Shown here: positions 7,201 through 12,876 of the stretch, in pieces | Layout: every line of letters begins with the position of its first letter | Position numbering within the stretch: position 1 is the stretch's first letter | Assembly (NCBI GenBank): GCA_964647255.1 | Contig: CAZYGI010000051.1 | Coordinates: forward strand, 1 to 29,306 | DNA: 29,306 nucleotides | Direction of reading: 5' to 3' | Source of the DNA: CAWJEL01 sp964647255 | Lineage (GTDB): Bacteria; Chloroflexota; Anaerolineae; CG2-30-64-16 | Position numbers and translations under genes: made by a program | Notes under the pieces: generated by a model | What the model saw: only the letters and a program-made list of their open reading frames with translations | What the model was told of the DNA's origin: nothing | Database searches by the model: none

Positions 7201-9011
7201 CTACCTGGTCGGGCGATCTACAGCTCACGCGTGACGCGCAGGACACCGAGCCGGCCATCGCGCAGGCTGACGACGGCCGGCTGGTCGTGACATGGTACCG
7301 CTACGGGGCGTTGTGGCAGCTCAGCGGCGCCGACGAGTGGTCGCCCGAGAGACAGATCGGTTCCTCCGGCCGGCGACCGAGCCTGGTGACGGCCGGCAAC
7401 GACCTCTGGCTGGCCTTCGATTGGGCAGGAGACATCTGGTATCGCATCAGCCAGGACCGGGGCGAGACCTGGACGGAGCCGCTGCAATTCACGCGTTTCA
7501 TGGGCGATGATGCTGCACCCGCCGTGGCTGCGCTAGGGTCGGGTGGGGTCGGCATCGCCTGGGGGTCAGACCGCAGCGGCAATCCCGACATCTGGTTCGG
7601 CAGGCCCGGCGCGCAGGATGATCTCGATCCGCCGCCGTACGTGGCGATGGGCGAACACCGGCCTTGGCCCAACCCGGACAGCGACGACGCCATCACCTTC
7701 CGCGCCTATGCCCAGGACGAGACCGGGGTGGTCAGCATGCGCGTGAAGTGGACGCTGGACGGCGTCAGCCAGGCCGACCTGCCGATGGCTGATGACGGTG
7801 CGCATGGCGATGGCTCGGCCCGCGATGGGATATGGGGCGTCCAACACGCGCCGCTCGAAGCGGGCAGGGAGGTCACCTATCGCGCATGCGCGACGGATGC
7901 GAGCGGTCACAGCGCCTGCTACCAGCAGAACCAGTTCTTCACCGTGCAGCCGGCGTTCGTTAAGACCGCAAATATCCTCTTCGTGGCGGATGGCGGCGGT
8001 TACAATGCCCCTTACGCACCCTACGGCACTGCCTGGTATCGGCCTTATTACGCCCAAGCCCTGGCGGCCCTGGGCTACCGTCCCGACACCTGGGATGTCC
8101 TGCTTCGCGGGGATCCTGGCAGCGCGACCCTCGACCAATACCGGAGGGGCATCGTCATCTGGGCCGCACCCTATTGGGGCCGCGTGACGGATCCCGGATC
8201 CGACAGCATCGGCCAACTGCGGGCATACCTGGACGCGGGCGGACGGCTGTTCATCAGCGGCCAGAACATCGCAGCGTCCCTGGCGCAACGGTACGATGGA
8301 GGCCTCCTGGAGGACTACCTGCATGCGACCCTGCGGCAGGATGACACGGGCCTGTTTGGGTTAGCCGGCGCCCCCGGTGATCCCATCGGTGATGGCCTGG
8401 CGCTGAACATCTCGGGCGGCGACGGCGCGAACGACCAGTATTCCAAGGACGAGATTGATCCCATTGCGCCGGCCGAGGTCGTCTTCACCTACCGGGCCGA
8501 TGTCAGCGCCATGTTGGCCGAGCCGGCCGCACCGCGGTCGGGGGATGACTCGCAACAAGCTGAGGCAGAGAAGGGATCCTCTCCCGAGGCCAACATCGGC
8601 TCGGGCACGGCGGCCCTGCGCGTCGACACCGGCAAATATCAAGCGGTCTTCTTCGCGTTCGGTTTTGAAGCGATCAACAGCGCCGCGGACCGCACCGCGG
8701 TCATGGCGCGGGTGCTTGACTGGCTGCGGGTCTCGGCCACCAACACCCTTTACCTGCCGCTGGTCGTGGCTGCCGCTGGCGATTCCTTCTGGGCGGATGA
8801 GACCCGGCTGGCGCTGGGCTGCTGCACAAGCATCCACTGGACGGCGACCGGCGCCCAGGCGGTGTACCTCAACGGCGAGGGGGTGCCAGGGCAGGGCACT
8901 CGGCAGGTGTGCCCGATGGAGACCACCACCTACGTGCTGACGGTGGTCCGTGCGACTGCCACGCGAGAACTGTCCCTGACGATTGAGGTGGTGGACACCG
9001 GCGGGTCGTAG
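4296..9011 (+). CDS. Large secreted BNR/Asp-box repeat protein with internal duplication
   Basis: A 1571-residue exported protein; the ATG at 4296 follows AAGGGAGG, while an in-frame ATG at 4251 has no such signal. Residues 1-35 form a hydrophobic signal sequence. Each half (about 45-730 and 826-1479) has a sialidase-like propeller with Asp boxes (STDGGATW, SSDRGVTW, SADSGATW and others, five per half, one degenerate in half two). An Ig-like domain follows (DETGVAAVHLVWEVNGA), then an alpha/beta domain (ILFVADGG, YLDAGGKLFVTGQNIA) resembling class I glutamine-amidotransferase-like folds. Between the halves are a Pro/Thr linker and a fibronectin-III-like domain (about 735-825, YYWRVRALYPSGWGDW). 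A C-terminal Ig-like domain has GCCTSIHWTATGAQAVYLNG. Carbohydrate or surface binding is likely; enzymatic sialidase residues are not evident. It stands alone between terminators. Confidence 0.85.
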   Translation: MLPKLGSKWFFWSCASLIATTVVLRLWLDAGAAAALPAATDALPVVQVTTHEAEDSLPTLVETANSRLLAVFARYGALGSRISTDGGATWGGEMQIDGCCRYNPSLARAADGTVWLAYVRQTVIEIEPDKIQEKREIWHRTSTDGGATWTAERQISTGSTNDDDPAILETAGGVLWVVWQSGRSGNGDLWYKTSSDRGVTWLADVRLTSSDLSDSSATLAQAADGRIVVAWNRGEGALLQRSSADGGLTWSVERQIAPCCRRSPSLAAAGGGLWLAYEQDEDIWLRKSADSGATWSAEARFTHFVAYDGSASLAALAAGRPGLAWSSARSGNRNIWYGSPGEREDDNPPPYVDSMGHRPECNLDSNTEIIFRTTAKDETGVAAVHLVWEVNGAAQPDLVLFDDGAHDDEAAGDGTWGARLGPLAAGSQVSYRVRATDTDGNTSLYPHLNSFTVLPVFAKTADILFVADGGIYDTDRLGGRYTAALDHLGYPYDIWETGRRCALDSASLGQYAGGTVIWAVPYEGRLINEESQLAAVQGYLDAGGKLFVTGQNIAQRLSGSANARFLTDYLHATFRQDDSQLYGVAGASGDPIGDGLVLNLSASDGVINQYSKDVIDPIAPAQIAFTYRTGASAAQAGPIRSGEAAAVGLAQPALTPIPAPPASPAPTPTARPAPTAAPTPPPVACPGHCGAGLHVDTGTYRVAYLAFGFEGINNATDRAAVMERVLAWLQGRAPRLILLTPARDQPAAAGPIRFTWLAAPGATSYHLQIDTTPAFDSPGLINERVPGATFTRSLTPGAYYWRVRALYPSGWGDWTAAWPLPVAASVTPVTTDPADDAAPALVQTADGGLLAVFVRNGTLWSANSTDGGATWGGEALIAGCCRYNPSLARLADGTLWLAYDRAGDVWRRTSPDYGATWSAEQRLTTDPAGDTDPVILQAADGKLWAVWQSNRTAYYYSSLWYKTSADGGATWSGDLQLTRDAQDTEPAIAQADDGRLVVTWYRYGALWQLSGADEWSPERQIGSSGRRPSLVTAGNDLWLAFDWAGDIWYRISQDRGETWTEPLQFTRFMGDDAAPAVAALGSGGVGIAWGSDRSGNPDIWFGRPGAQDDLDPPPYVAMGEHRPWPNPDSDDAITFRAYAQDETGVVSMRVKWTLDGVSQADLPMADDGAHGDGSARDGIWGVQHAPLEAGREVTYRACATDASGHSACYQQNQFFTVQPAFVKTANILFVADGGGYNAPYAPYGTAWYRPYYAQALAALGYRPDTWDVLLRGDPGSATLDQYRRGIVIWAAPYWGRVTDPGSDSIGQLRAYLDAGGRLFISGQNIAASLAQRYDGGLLEDYLHATLRQDDTGLFGLAGAPGDPIGDGLALNISGGDGANDQYSKDEIDPIAPAEVVFTYRADVSAMLAEPAAPRSGDDSQQAEAEKGSSPEANIGSGTAALRVDTGKYQAVFFAFGFEAINSAADRTAVMARVLDWLRVSATNTLYLPLVVAAAGDSFWADETRLALGCCTSIHWTATGAQAVYLNGEGVPGQGTRQVCPMETTTYVLTVVRATATRELSLTIEVVDTGGS

Positions 9012-9036
9012 GCCTGGCAAGGGGCGGGCAGGCGAG

Positions 9037-9067
9037 ACGGGGCCAGAGCGCTCTGGTCCCGTTTTGT
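9037..9067 (+). terminator. Terminator of the BNR-protein gene
   Basis: ACGGGGCCAGAGC (9037-9049) is followed directly by GCTCTGGTCCCGT (9050-9062), a 13-bp near-perfect palindrome with one G-U pair, ending in TTTT. Confidence 0.8.
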
Positions 9068-9084
9068 TGTGCTGCGACTGTGGG

Positions 9085-9090
9085 TATAAT
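9085..9090 (+). promoter_or_regulatory. Candidate -10 box for the ThiS/MoaD-AEC operon
   Basis: A perfect TATAAT stands 25 nt before the ATG at 9116. No strong -35 is seen (TTTTGT at 17 bp); AGGAG at 9098-9102 would lie at the very 5' end of the transcript. Confidence 0.4.
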
Positions 9091-9115
9091 GGGGCCCAGG
9101 AGCAGATTTGCAGCC

Positions 9116-9316
9116 ATGATACGAGTCAACGGCCAGTACGACGTCGAATACCGCCCCGGTATGACCGTCCAGGATGTGCTCGACGCGCTCAAGTTCAGCT
9201 TTCGCATGATCGTGGTGAAGATTGACGGCAAAGTGGTGCTGCGCAAGGACTTCGCCACCACCGCGGTGCCCGACGGCACGGAGATGCAGGCGATCCACCT
9301 GATCAGCGGGGGATAA
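9116..9316 (+). CDS. ThiS/MoaD-family sulfur carrier protein
   Basis: A 66-residue beta-grasp protein: MIRVNGQYDVEYRPGMTVQD at the start, VVKIDGKVVLRKDF in the middle, and an IHLISGG end. The free C-terminal Gly-Gly is the thiocarboxylation site of ThiS (thiazole of thiamine) and MoaD (molybdopterin dithiolene). The DG near residue 53 and the overall length fit ThiS slightly better. Small proteins of this family commonly accompany AOR-type tungstoenzymes, and an AOR gene lies 6 kb upstream, so a pterin role is possible. No E1-like activating enzyme (ThiF/MoeB) lies in the window. AGGAG is 13 nt upstream of the ATG, somewhat far. The next gene starts 3 nt after its stop, so they are co-transcribed. 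Confidence 0.8.
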   Translation: MIRVNGQYDVEYRPGMTVQDVLDALKFSFRMIVVKIDGKVVLRKDFATTAVPDGTEMQAIHLISGG

Positions 9317-9319
9317 ACA

Positions 9320-10264
9320 GTGATCTATCTCGAAGCCTTCTCTAAAGTTCTCCCCGTCATCCTTCTTTTTGTCCTCGGCGCCTTCCTGCGCCGGACGCGC
9401 TTCCTGGGCGAGAGCACGGTCGGCGACATCAAGAAGCTGATCGTCAACATCACGCTGCCGGCGGTGCTCGTCCTGGCCTTTGCCGGGGTGAACCTGGAAG
9501 GCCGCCATCTCGCCATCGTCGCGGTGGTCTTTGCCGCTTGCCTGCTGGCGTTGCTGCTCGGCCGGTTGATCGGCCGGCCGCTGGGGCTGCGCTCGCCTTA
9601 CTTCCCAACGTTGATGACCGGCTTTGAGGCGGGGATGATGGGCTACGCGATCTTCACGGCCGTGTACGGCGCGGGGAAGATCTTCAACTTCGCCGTGGTG
9701 GATCTGGGGCAGGTGACATTTGTCTTCTTCATCCTGGTGCCGTTTGTGCAGCGGCTCTCCACCGGCGCGATCCCCTTCGGGCAAACGCTGCGCAACTTCC
9801 TCAAGACGCCGGTGATCCTCGCGATCTTCGTTGGGATCGTCGCCAACCGGCTGGGAGTGATGCCGGCGCTGCAAGGCTGGCCGGTCTCGGCGGCCGTGCT
9901 GCACACGGTCGAGCTGCTCGGCGGACTGACCACGCCACTCATCGCGCTGGTGATCGGCTACGAGGTGCGCTTGCAGCGCGGCAACCTGCTGAGGCCCGCC
10001 CAGGCCATCGCGCTGCGGCTGCTGGTGTGGGTGCCCGCCGGGCTACTGCTCAACGCGCTGGTCGTCCGGCCCCTGTTTGGCGCCGACCCGGTGCTCCAGG
10101 CCGCGGTGATGACGATGTTCGTCCTGCCGCCCCCGTTCGTGATCCCGCTGTTTATGCGAGAGCCGGAGGGCCCGGATCGAACCTTTGTGGTCAATACGCT
10201 CTCGCTGGCGACCCTCGTGACACTCGTCGCGTTCACCGTCATCACCGTGGTGTACCGGCCGTGA
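9320..10264 (+). CDS. AEC-family (auxin efflux carrier-like) membrane transporter
   Basis: A 314-residue integral membrane protein with about ten hydrophobic spans and the AEC/Mem_trans pattern: an N-terminal VLPVILLFVLGAFLRRTRFL, the first inverted-repeat half with LIVNITLPAVLVLAFAGV, and the second half with VGIVANRLGVMPALQGWP and GGLTTPLIALVIGYEV. Bacterial AEC proteins export or import dicarboxylates or other organic anions; the substrate here is not readable. It begins at GTG 9320, 3 nt after the ThiS/MoaD-like stop, with GGGGGA overlapping that stop as ribosome binding site, so the two genes are translationally close. Pairing of a sulfur carrier with an AEC carrier has no obvious textbook explanation. 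Confidence 0.88.
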   Translation: MIYLEAFSKVLPVILLFVLGAFLRRTRFLGESTVGDIKKLIVNITLPAVLVLAFAGVNLEGRHLAIVAVVFAACLLALLLGRLIGRPLGLRSPYFPTLMTGFEAGMMGYAIFTAVYGAGKIFNFAVVDLGQVTFVFFILVPFVQRLSTGAIPFGQTLRNFLKTPVILAIFVGIVANRLGVMPALQGWPVSAAVLHTVELLGGLTTPLIALVIGYEVRLQRGNLLRPAQAIALRLLVWVPAGLLLNALVVRPLFGADPVLQAAVMTMFVLPPPFVIPLFMREPEGPDRTFVVNTLSLATLVTLVAFTVITVVYRP

Positions 10265-10301
10265 GGCGCATTGGCGGTGGTTGATGGGCAACAGGTTGCT
10301 C

Positions 10302-10329
10302 CACGCTCCACGCCTTACGCTTCACCCTA
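10302..10329. repeat. Heptamer array between convergent genes
   Basis: Four 7-mers in phase, CACGCTC, CACGCCT, TACGCTT, CACCCTA, running into the stop codon of the leftward permease gene (TGA at 10324-10322). The 57-bp spacer between the convergent genes otherwise shows nothing. Confidence 0.55.
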
Positions 10330-11113
10330 ACAGCCTGCCTGCCCATTCGAACACGCCCAACAACTGCGCCGCCGAAATCAGCACGACCGCGATCACAAAC
10401 CAGCGCACCCAGACAGCGCCCTTGCTGACGGCGAACCGCGTCCCTAGCCACGCGCCGATCATGTTGCCGATGCCCAATACCAGGCCCGGCCCCCACAACA
10501 CCTGCGCGTTGGCCTGGAAGACGATCAGCGCAGCGAACGTCAGCGCCAGCACGATCGCCACCTTGACCGCGTTGGCTCGCACAACGTCGTAGCCCGGCCC
10601 CAGCACCAGCCCGGCCAGCAGGAAGATGCCGACCCCGGCCTGCAGGAAGCCGCCGTAGACGCCGATGACGAAGAAAACGACAATCTGGGCGATGCTGATA
10701 CGGCCGCTGTGCGTGTGGATTTTCCCGGTCACCCAACGCTCCGGCTTCACCAGCATGACGATCAACATGACGATCATCGTGACGGCCAGCACCCGCCGAA
10801 AAAGCGCCTCGTTGATGTCCACCGCGATCCGTGCGCCCAGGATTGAACCCACAACCGTAGGAATTGAGAAAAGCAGCGCGCCGCGCACGTCGAGCTTCCC
10901 CTGGCGATAGAACCCGGCCGTGCCAACGACATTCTGCAGGGTCACGCCGACGCGGTTGGTCGCGTTCGCGATGTTGGCCGGCAGCCCCGCAAAGAGCAGC
11001 GCCGGCAAGGTGATCAGCGAGCCGTTGCCCGCCAACATATTGACAAACCCGGCCGCGATGCCGGCGAGGATGAGCAGGGGATAGATGTACCAATGCATGG
11101 GCAAACTCTTCAT
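10322..11113 (-). CDS. TauE/SafE-family sulfite/sulfonate-type permease
   Basis: A 263-residue membrane protein with eight or so spans and the TauE/SafE signature: the first half has AGIAAGFVNMLAGNGSLITL followed by PALLFAGLPANIANATNRVG, and the second half repeats this fold (GVYGGFLQAGVGIFLLAGLV). The family moves sulfite, sulfoacetate or other sulfur/organic anions across the inner membrane; the substrate is not decided. The ATG at 11113 has no Shine-Dalgarno and would leave a leader of only about 9 nt. The ATG at 11098 (258 residues, beginning MHWYIYPLLI) has GAAGAG 7 nt upstream and may be the real start. It is transcribed alone and convergently to the AEC gene. Confidence 0.88.
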   Translation of the reverse strand: MKSLPMHWYIYPLLILAGIAAGFVNMLAGNGSLITLPALLFAGLPANIANATNRVGVTLQNVVGTAGFYRQGKLDVRGALLFSIPTVVGSILGARIAVDINEALFRRVLAVTMIVMLIVMLVKPERWVTGKIHTHSGRISIAQIVVFFVIGVYGGFLQAGVGIFLLAGLVLGPGYDVVRANAVKVAIVLALTFAALIVFQANAQVLWGPGLVLGIGNMIGAWLGTRFAVSKGAVWVRWFVIAVVLISAAQLLGVFEWAGRLLG

Positions 11114-11128
11114 TGATCGGTGGGTGCC

Positions 11129-11137
11129 ATTCTAGCA
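11129..11137 (-). promoter_or_regulatory. Extended -10 promoter of the TauE/SafE gene
   Basis: On the minus strand TGCTAGAAT (11137-11129) is a TGn extended -10. No good -35 is visible; an octamer-repeat tract lies directly upstream. Predicted start is about 11122. Confidence 0.5.
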
Positions 11138-11138
11138 T

Positions 11139-11250
11139 GTGAATCGGTGAATGGCGAAAGATGCCTTCGTGGGTTCGTTTGTTGGTTGGTTTGTTGGTTG
11201 GTTCGATGGTTCGTCGGTTCGAGATTCGCTGATTCGCCGATTCGCCCGTT
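11139..11250. repeat. Octamer-periodic tract of 14 units between divergent promoters
   Basis: The whole 112-bp spacer parses into 14 degenerate 8-mers, for example GTGAATCG, GTGAATGG, then TTGTTGGT, TGGTTTGT, TGGTTGGT, TCGATGGT, TCGTCGGT, and finally CGCTGATT, CGCCGATT, CGCCCGTT. It runs from the -10 box of the permease promoter to the first base of the TATAAT of the radical SAM gene. Confidence 0.7.
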
Positions 11251-11255
11251 ATAAT
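11250..11255 (+). promoter_or_regulatory. -10 box of the radical SAM gene, leaderless start
   Basis: A perfect TATAAT at 11250-11255 overlaps the first in-frame ATG (11254). That ATG therefore cannot be transcribed from this promoter. The next ATG (11263) falls 7 nt after the box, at the expected transcription start. Confidence 0.5.
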
Positions 11256-11262
11256 GCCGTCC

Positions 11263-12354
11263 ATGTCAATGCTTTCTCTTGCACCCAAACTCCCGCTTTA
11301 CTGGGGTTTCCGCCGCTTCGGCTGGCCCCGGATGTATCCCTTCTCGGTGGTCGTCAGCATCAGTTTCCGCTGTAACTCGAAGTGCCGCACGTGCGATGTG
11401 TGGCGCAAGCCCAACGATGACATGACCGTCGAGGAGTGGGACAAAGTCTTCGCCAACCTGGGGCGGACGCCGTTCTACATCACCTTCACCGGCGGCGAGC
11501 CGTTTTTGCGCAAGGATCTCGACGAGATGATCCTCAGCGCGTATCGGCACTGCCGCCCGTCCGTCATCACCATCCCCACCAACGGCCTGCTCACCGACCG
11601 CATCGTCGAACGCGTGGATCGCATCTGCCAGGAGTGTCCGACCAGCCAGATCGGCATTAACCTGAGCCTCGACGGCGTCGGTGAGGAGCACGACGACATC
11701 CGCGGCGTGCCGGGCAACTGGGAGCGGGCTATGGCGACGTGGGCGAAGCTGAAGGAGCTCCAGAAATCCAGGCCGAACCTGGTGCTGACGGTGCATACCG
11801 TGGTCAGCCGCTTCAACCAGCAGCGTTTCCGCGAGATCAACGACGGTTTGCAGTTCCTCGCACCCGACTCCTACATCACCGAGGTCGCGGAGGAGCGAGT
11901 CGAACTGGACACCGTCGGCTGGGGCATCACGCCCGATCCGGACGCGTACGCGCCGATCGCCGACTTCCTCAGCGCACAGGCGCGGGCGCGGCCGGTCAAG
12001 GGCATCGCGAAGTTCACCCAGGCGTTCCGGGCGCAGTATTACCAGCTCGCCAAGCGCGTGCTGTACGAGCGCACCCAGGTCATCCCCTGCTATGCCGGCT
12101 GGGCGAGCGCACACATCGCGCCGAACGGCGACCTTTGGAGCTGCTGCATCCGCGCCGAACCCGTGGGCAACTTGCGCGAGACGAACTATGACCTGGCGCC
12201 GATCTGGTTCGGAGAGCGGATGACGGTGCTGCGCAAATCCATCTACGACAAAGAGTGCGCATGCCCGATGGCGAACGCGAGCTACGCCAACATGCTGCTG
12301 CACCCGCCGACGGTGGCGAAGGTGGCGCTGGACATGCTCAAGCCGGGGGCGTGA
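11263..12354 (+). CDS. Radical SAM protein with SPASM-like C-terminal cysteines
   Basis: A 363-residue enzyme when started at 11263. The radical SAM cluster motif is CNSKCRTC (Cys37, Cys41, Cys44), followed by the GGE-type SAM-binding motif FTGGEPFLRKDLDEM and the strand NLSLDGVGEEHDDIRG. The C-terminal part has CYAGWASAHIAPNGDLWSCC and later ECACPMANASY, typical of SPASM/Twitch auxiliary-cluster domains, so a second Fe-S cluster is likely. The substrate is unknown; relatives modify peptides, lipids or cofactors. The gene is followed after 21 nt by an SCP2-like lipid-binding protein, which hints at a hydrophobic substrate (inference). The start is uncertain: 11254 lies inside the -10 box, 11263 would be leaderless, and 11269 is also possible. 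Confidence 0.85.
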   Translation: MSMLSLAPKLPLYWGFRRFGWPRMYPFSVVVSISFRCNSKCRTCDVWRKPNDDMTVEEWDKVFANLGRTPFYITFTGGEPFLRKDLDEMILSAYRHCRPSVITIPTNGLLTDRIVERVDRICQECPTSQIGINLSLDGVGEEHDDIRGVPGNWERAMATWAKLKELQKSRPNLVLTVHTVVSRFNQQRFREINDGLQFLAPDSYITEVAEERVELDTVGWGITPDPDAYAPIADFLSAQARARPVKGIAKFTQAFRAQYYQLAKRVLYERTQVIPCYAGWASAHIAPNGDLWSCCIRAEPVGNLRETNYDLAPIWFGERMTVLRKSIYDKECACPMANASYANMLLHPPTVAKVALDMLKPGA

Positions 12355-12378
12355 TGCAAAAAACCTTTCGGAGGAATG

Positions 12379-12795
12379 ATGCCTTTTTATCCTGACACCA
12401 AGACGTTTTACGCCGTGATGACCGATCTGTTCGGCCGGGTGATTGCGGCGCCGGAGATGGCGCAGCAGTTGCGAGACACGCGAGCGGTGCTGTGCATCAA
12501 AGCCAGCGCTCCGGACGGGGTGCTCAGCCTGGATGCGCGGAGCGTGCCTGCGCGCTTTGCGGCCGGCGAAGGCTGCACCGTGAATGTTGATCTGGGCTTC
12601 AGTGCCGCAGCCGATACGCTGCACGCAATCTGGCTTGGCGAGACCAGCGTTGGCGACGCCTTTGCCGCGGGGAAGATCAAGCTGGAGACAAATCCGCTGC
12701 GGGCTTTCGCGTTGCTGGGGAAGTTCGAGGCGATCTTCTGGGCCGCCGCGAGCCAGTACCCCGCGGTGCTGCGCGAGCATGGATTGAGCCGATAA
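12379..12795 (+). CDS. SCP2-type sterol/lipid-carrier domain protein
   Basis: A 138-residue single-domain protein. The pattern VLSLDARSVPARFAAGEGCT, then NVDLGFSAAADTLHAIWLGE, then SVGDAFAAGKIKLETNPLRA is that of the SCP2 (sterol carrier protein 2) fold, a hydrophobic-tunnel domain that binds lipids or acyl chains. Two tandem ATGs follow GGAGG (12370-12374); the second (12379) has the better spacing of 4 nt, whereas the first (12376) is only 1 nt away. It has no signal peptide or membrane span, so it is cytosolic. It is the second gene of a two-gene unit with the radical SAM enzyme, and could present a lipid-like substrate to it. That partnership is inferred from linkage only. Confidence 0.78.
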   Translation: MPFYPDTKTFYAVMTDLFGRVIAAPEMAQQLRDTRAVLCIKASAPDGVLSLDARSVPARFAAGEGCTVNVDLGFSAAADTLHAIWLGETSVGDAFAAGKIKLETNPLRAFALLGKFEAIFWAAASQYPAVLREHGLSR

Positions 12796-12796
12796 C

Positions 12797-12867
12797 AGAA
12801 CGCAGATGACGCGGTTGCACATGATAGAGATCGGGCTCATCAGGTGTATCTGCTGCATCTGCGTTCT
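12797..12867. terminator. Inverted repeat between convergent genes, candidate bidirectional terminator
   Basis: AGAACGCAGATG (12797-12808) pairs perfectly over 12 bp with CATCTGCGTTCT (12856-12867). The 47-nt interior is long for an intrinsic terminator and carries part of the repeat at 12830-12875, so a repeat-derived structure is equally possible. Confidence 0.45.
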
Positions 12868-12875
12868 ATTCCTGG
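12830..12875. repeat. 46-bp dispersed intergenic repeat, copy 1
   Basis: Shares 37 of 46 bases with 19788-19833 (blocks ATCGGGC, ATCAGGTG, ATCTGC, ATCTGCGT, CTATT). The core is built of 9-nt units of the NNATCTGCG type. It ends one base before the leftward gene's stop region. Confidence 0.7.
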
Positions 12876-12876
12876 A

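Noticed and set aside
11216..11245. GGTTCGAGATTCG-like stretch resembling a tRNA T-arm
   Set aside because: No acceptor stem or anticodon arm can be built around it; it is part of the octamer tract.
11139..11250. Possible CRISPR array
   Set aside because: Units are 8 nt, contiguous and degenerate, with no spacers; the same holds for the heptamer arrays. No cas genes are in the window.
11266..12858. 530-residue leftward frame opposite the radical SAM and SCP2 genes
   Set aside because: It spans two real genes and their spacer, has no motif, and begins in the inverted repeat between convergent genes.
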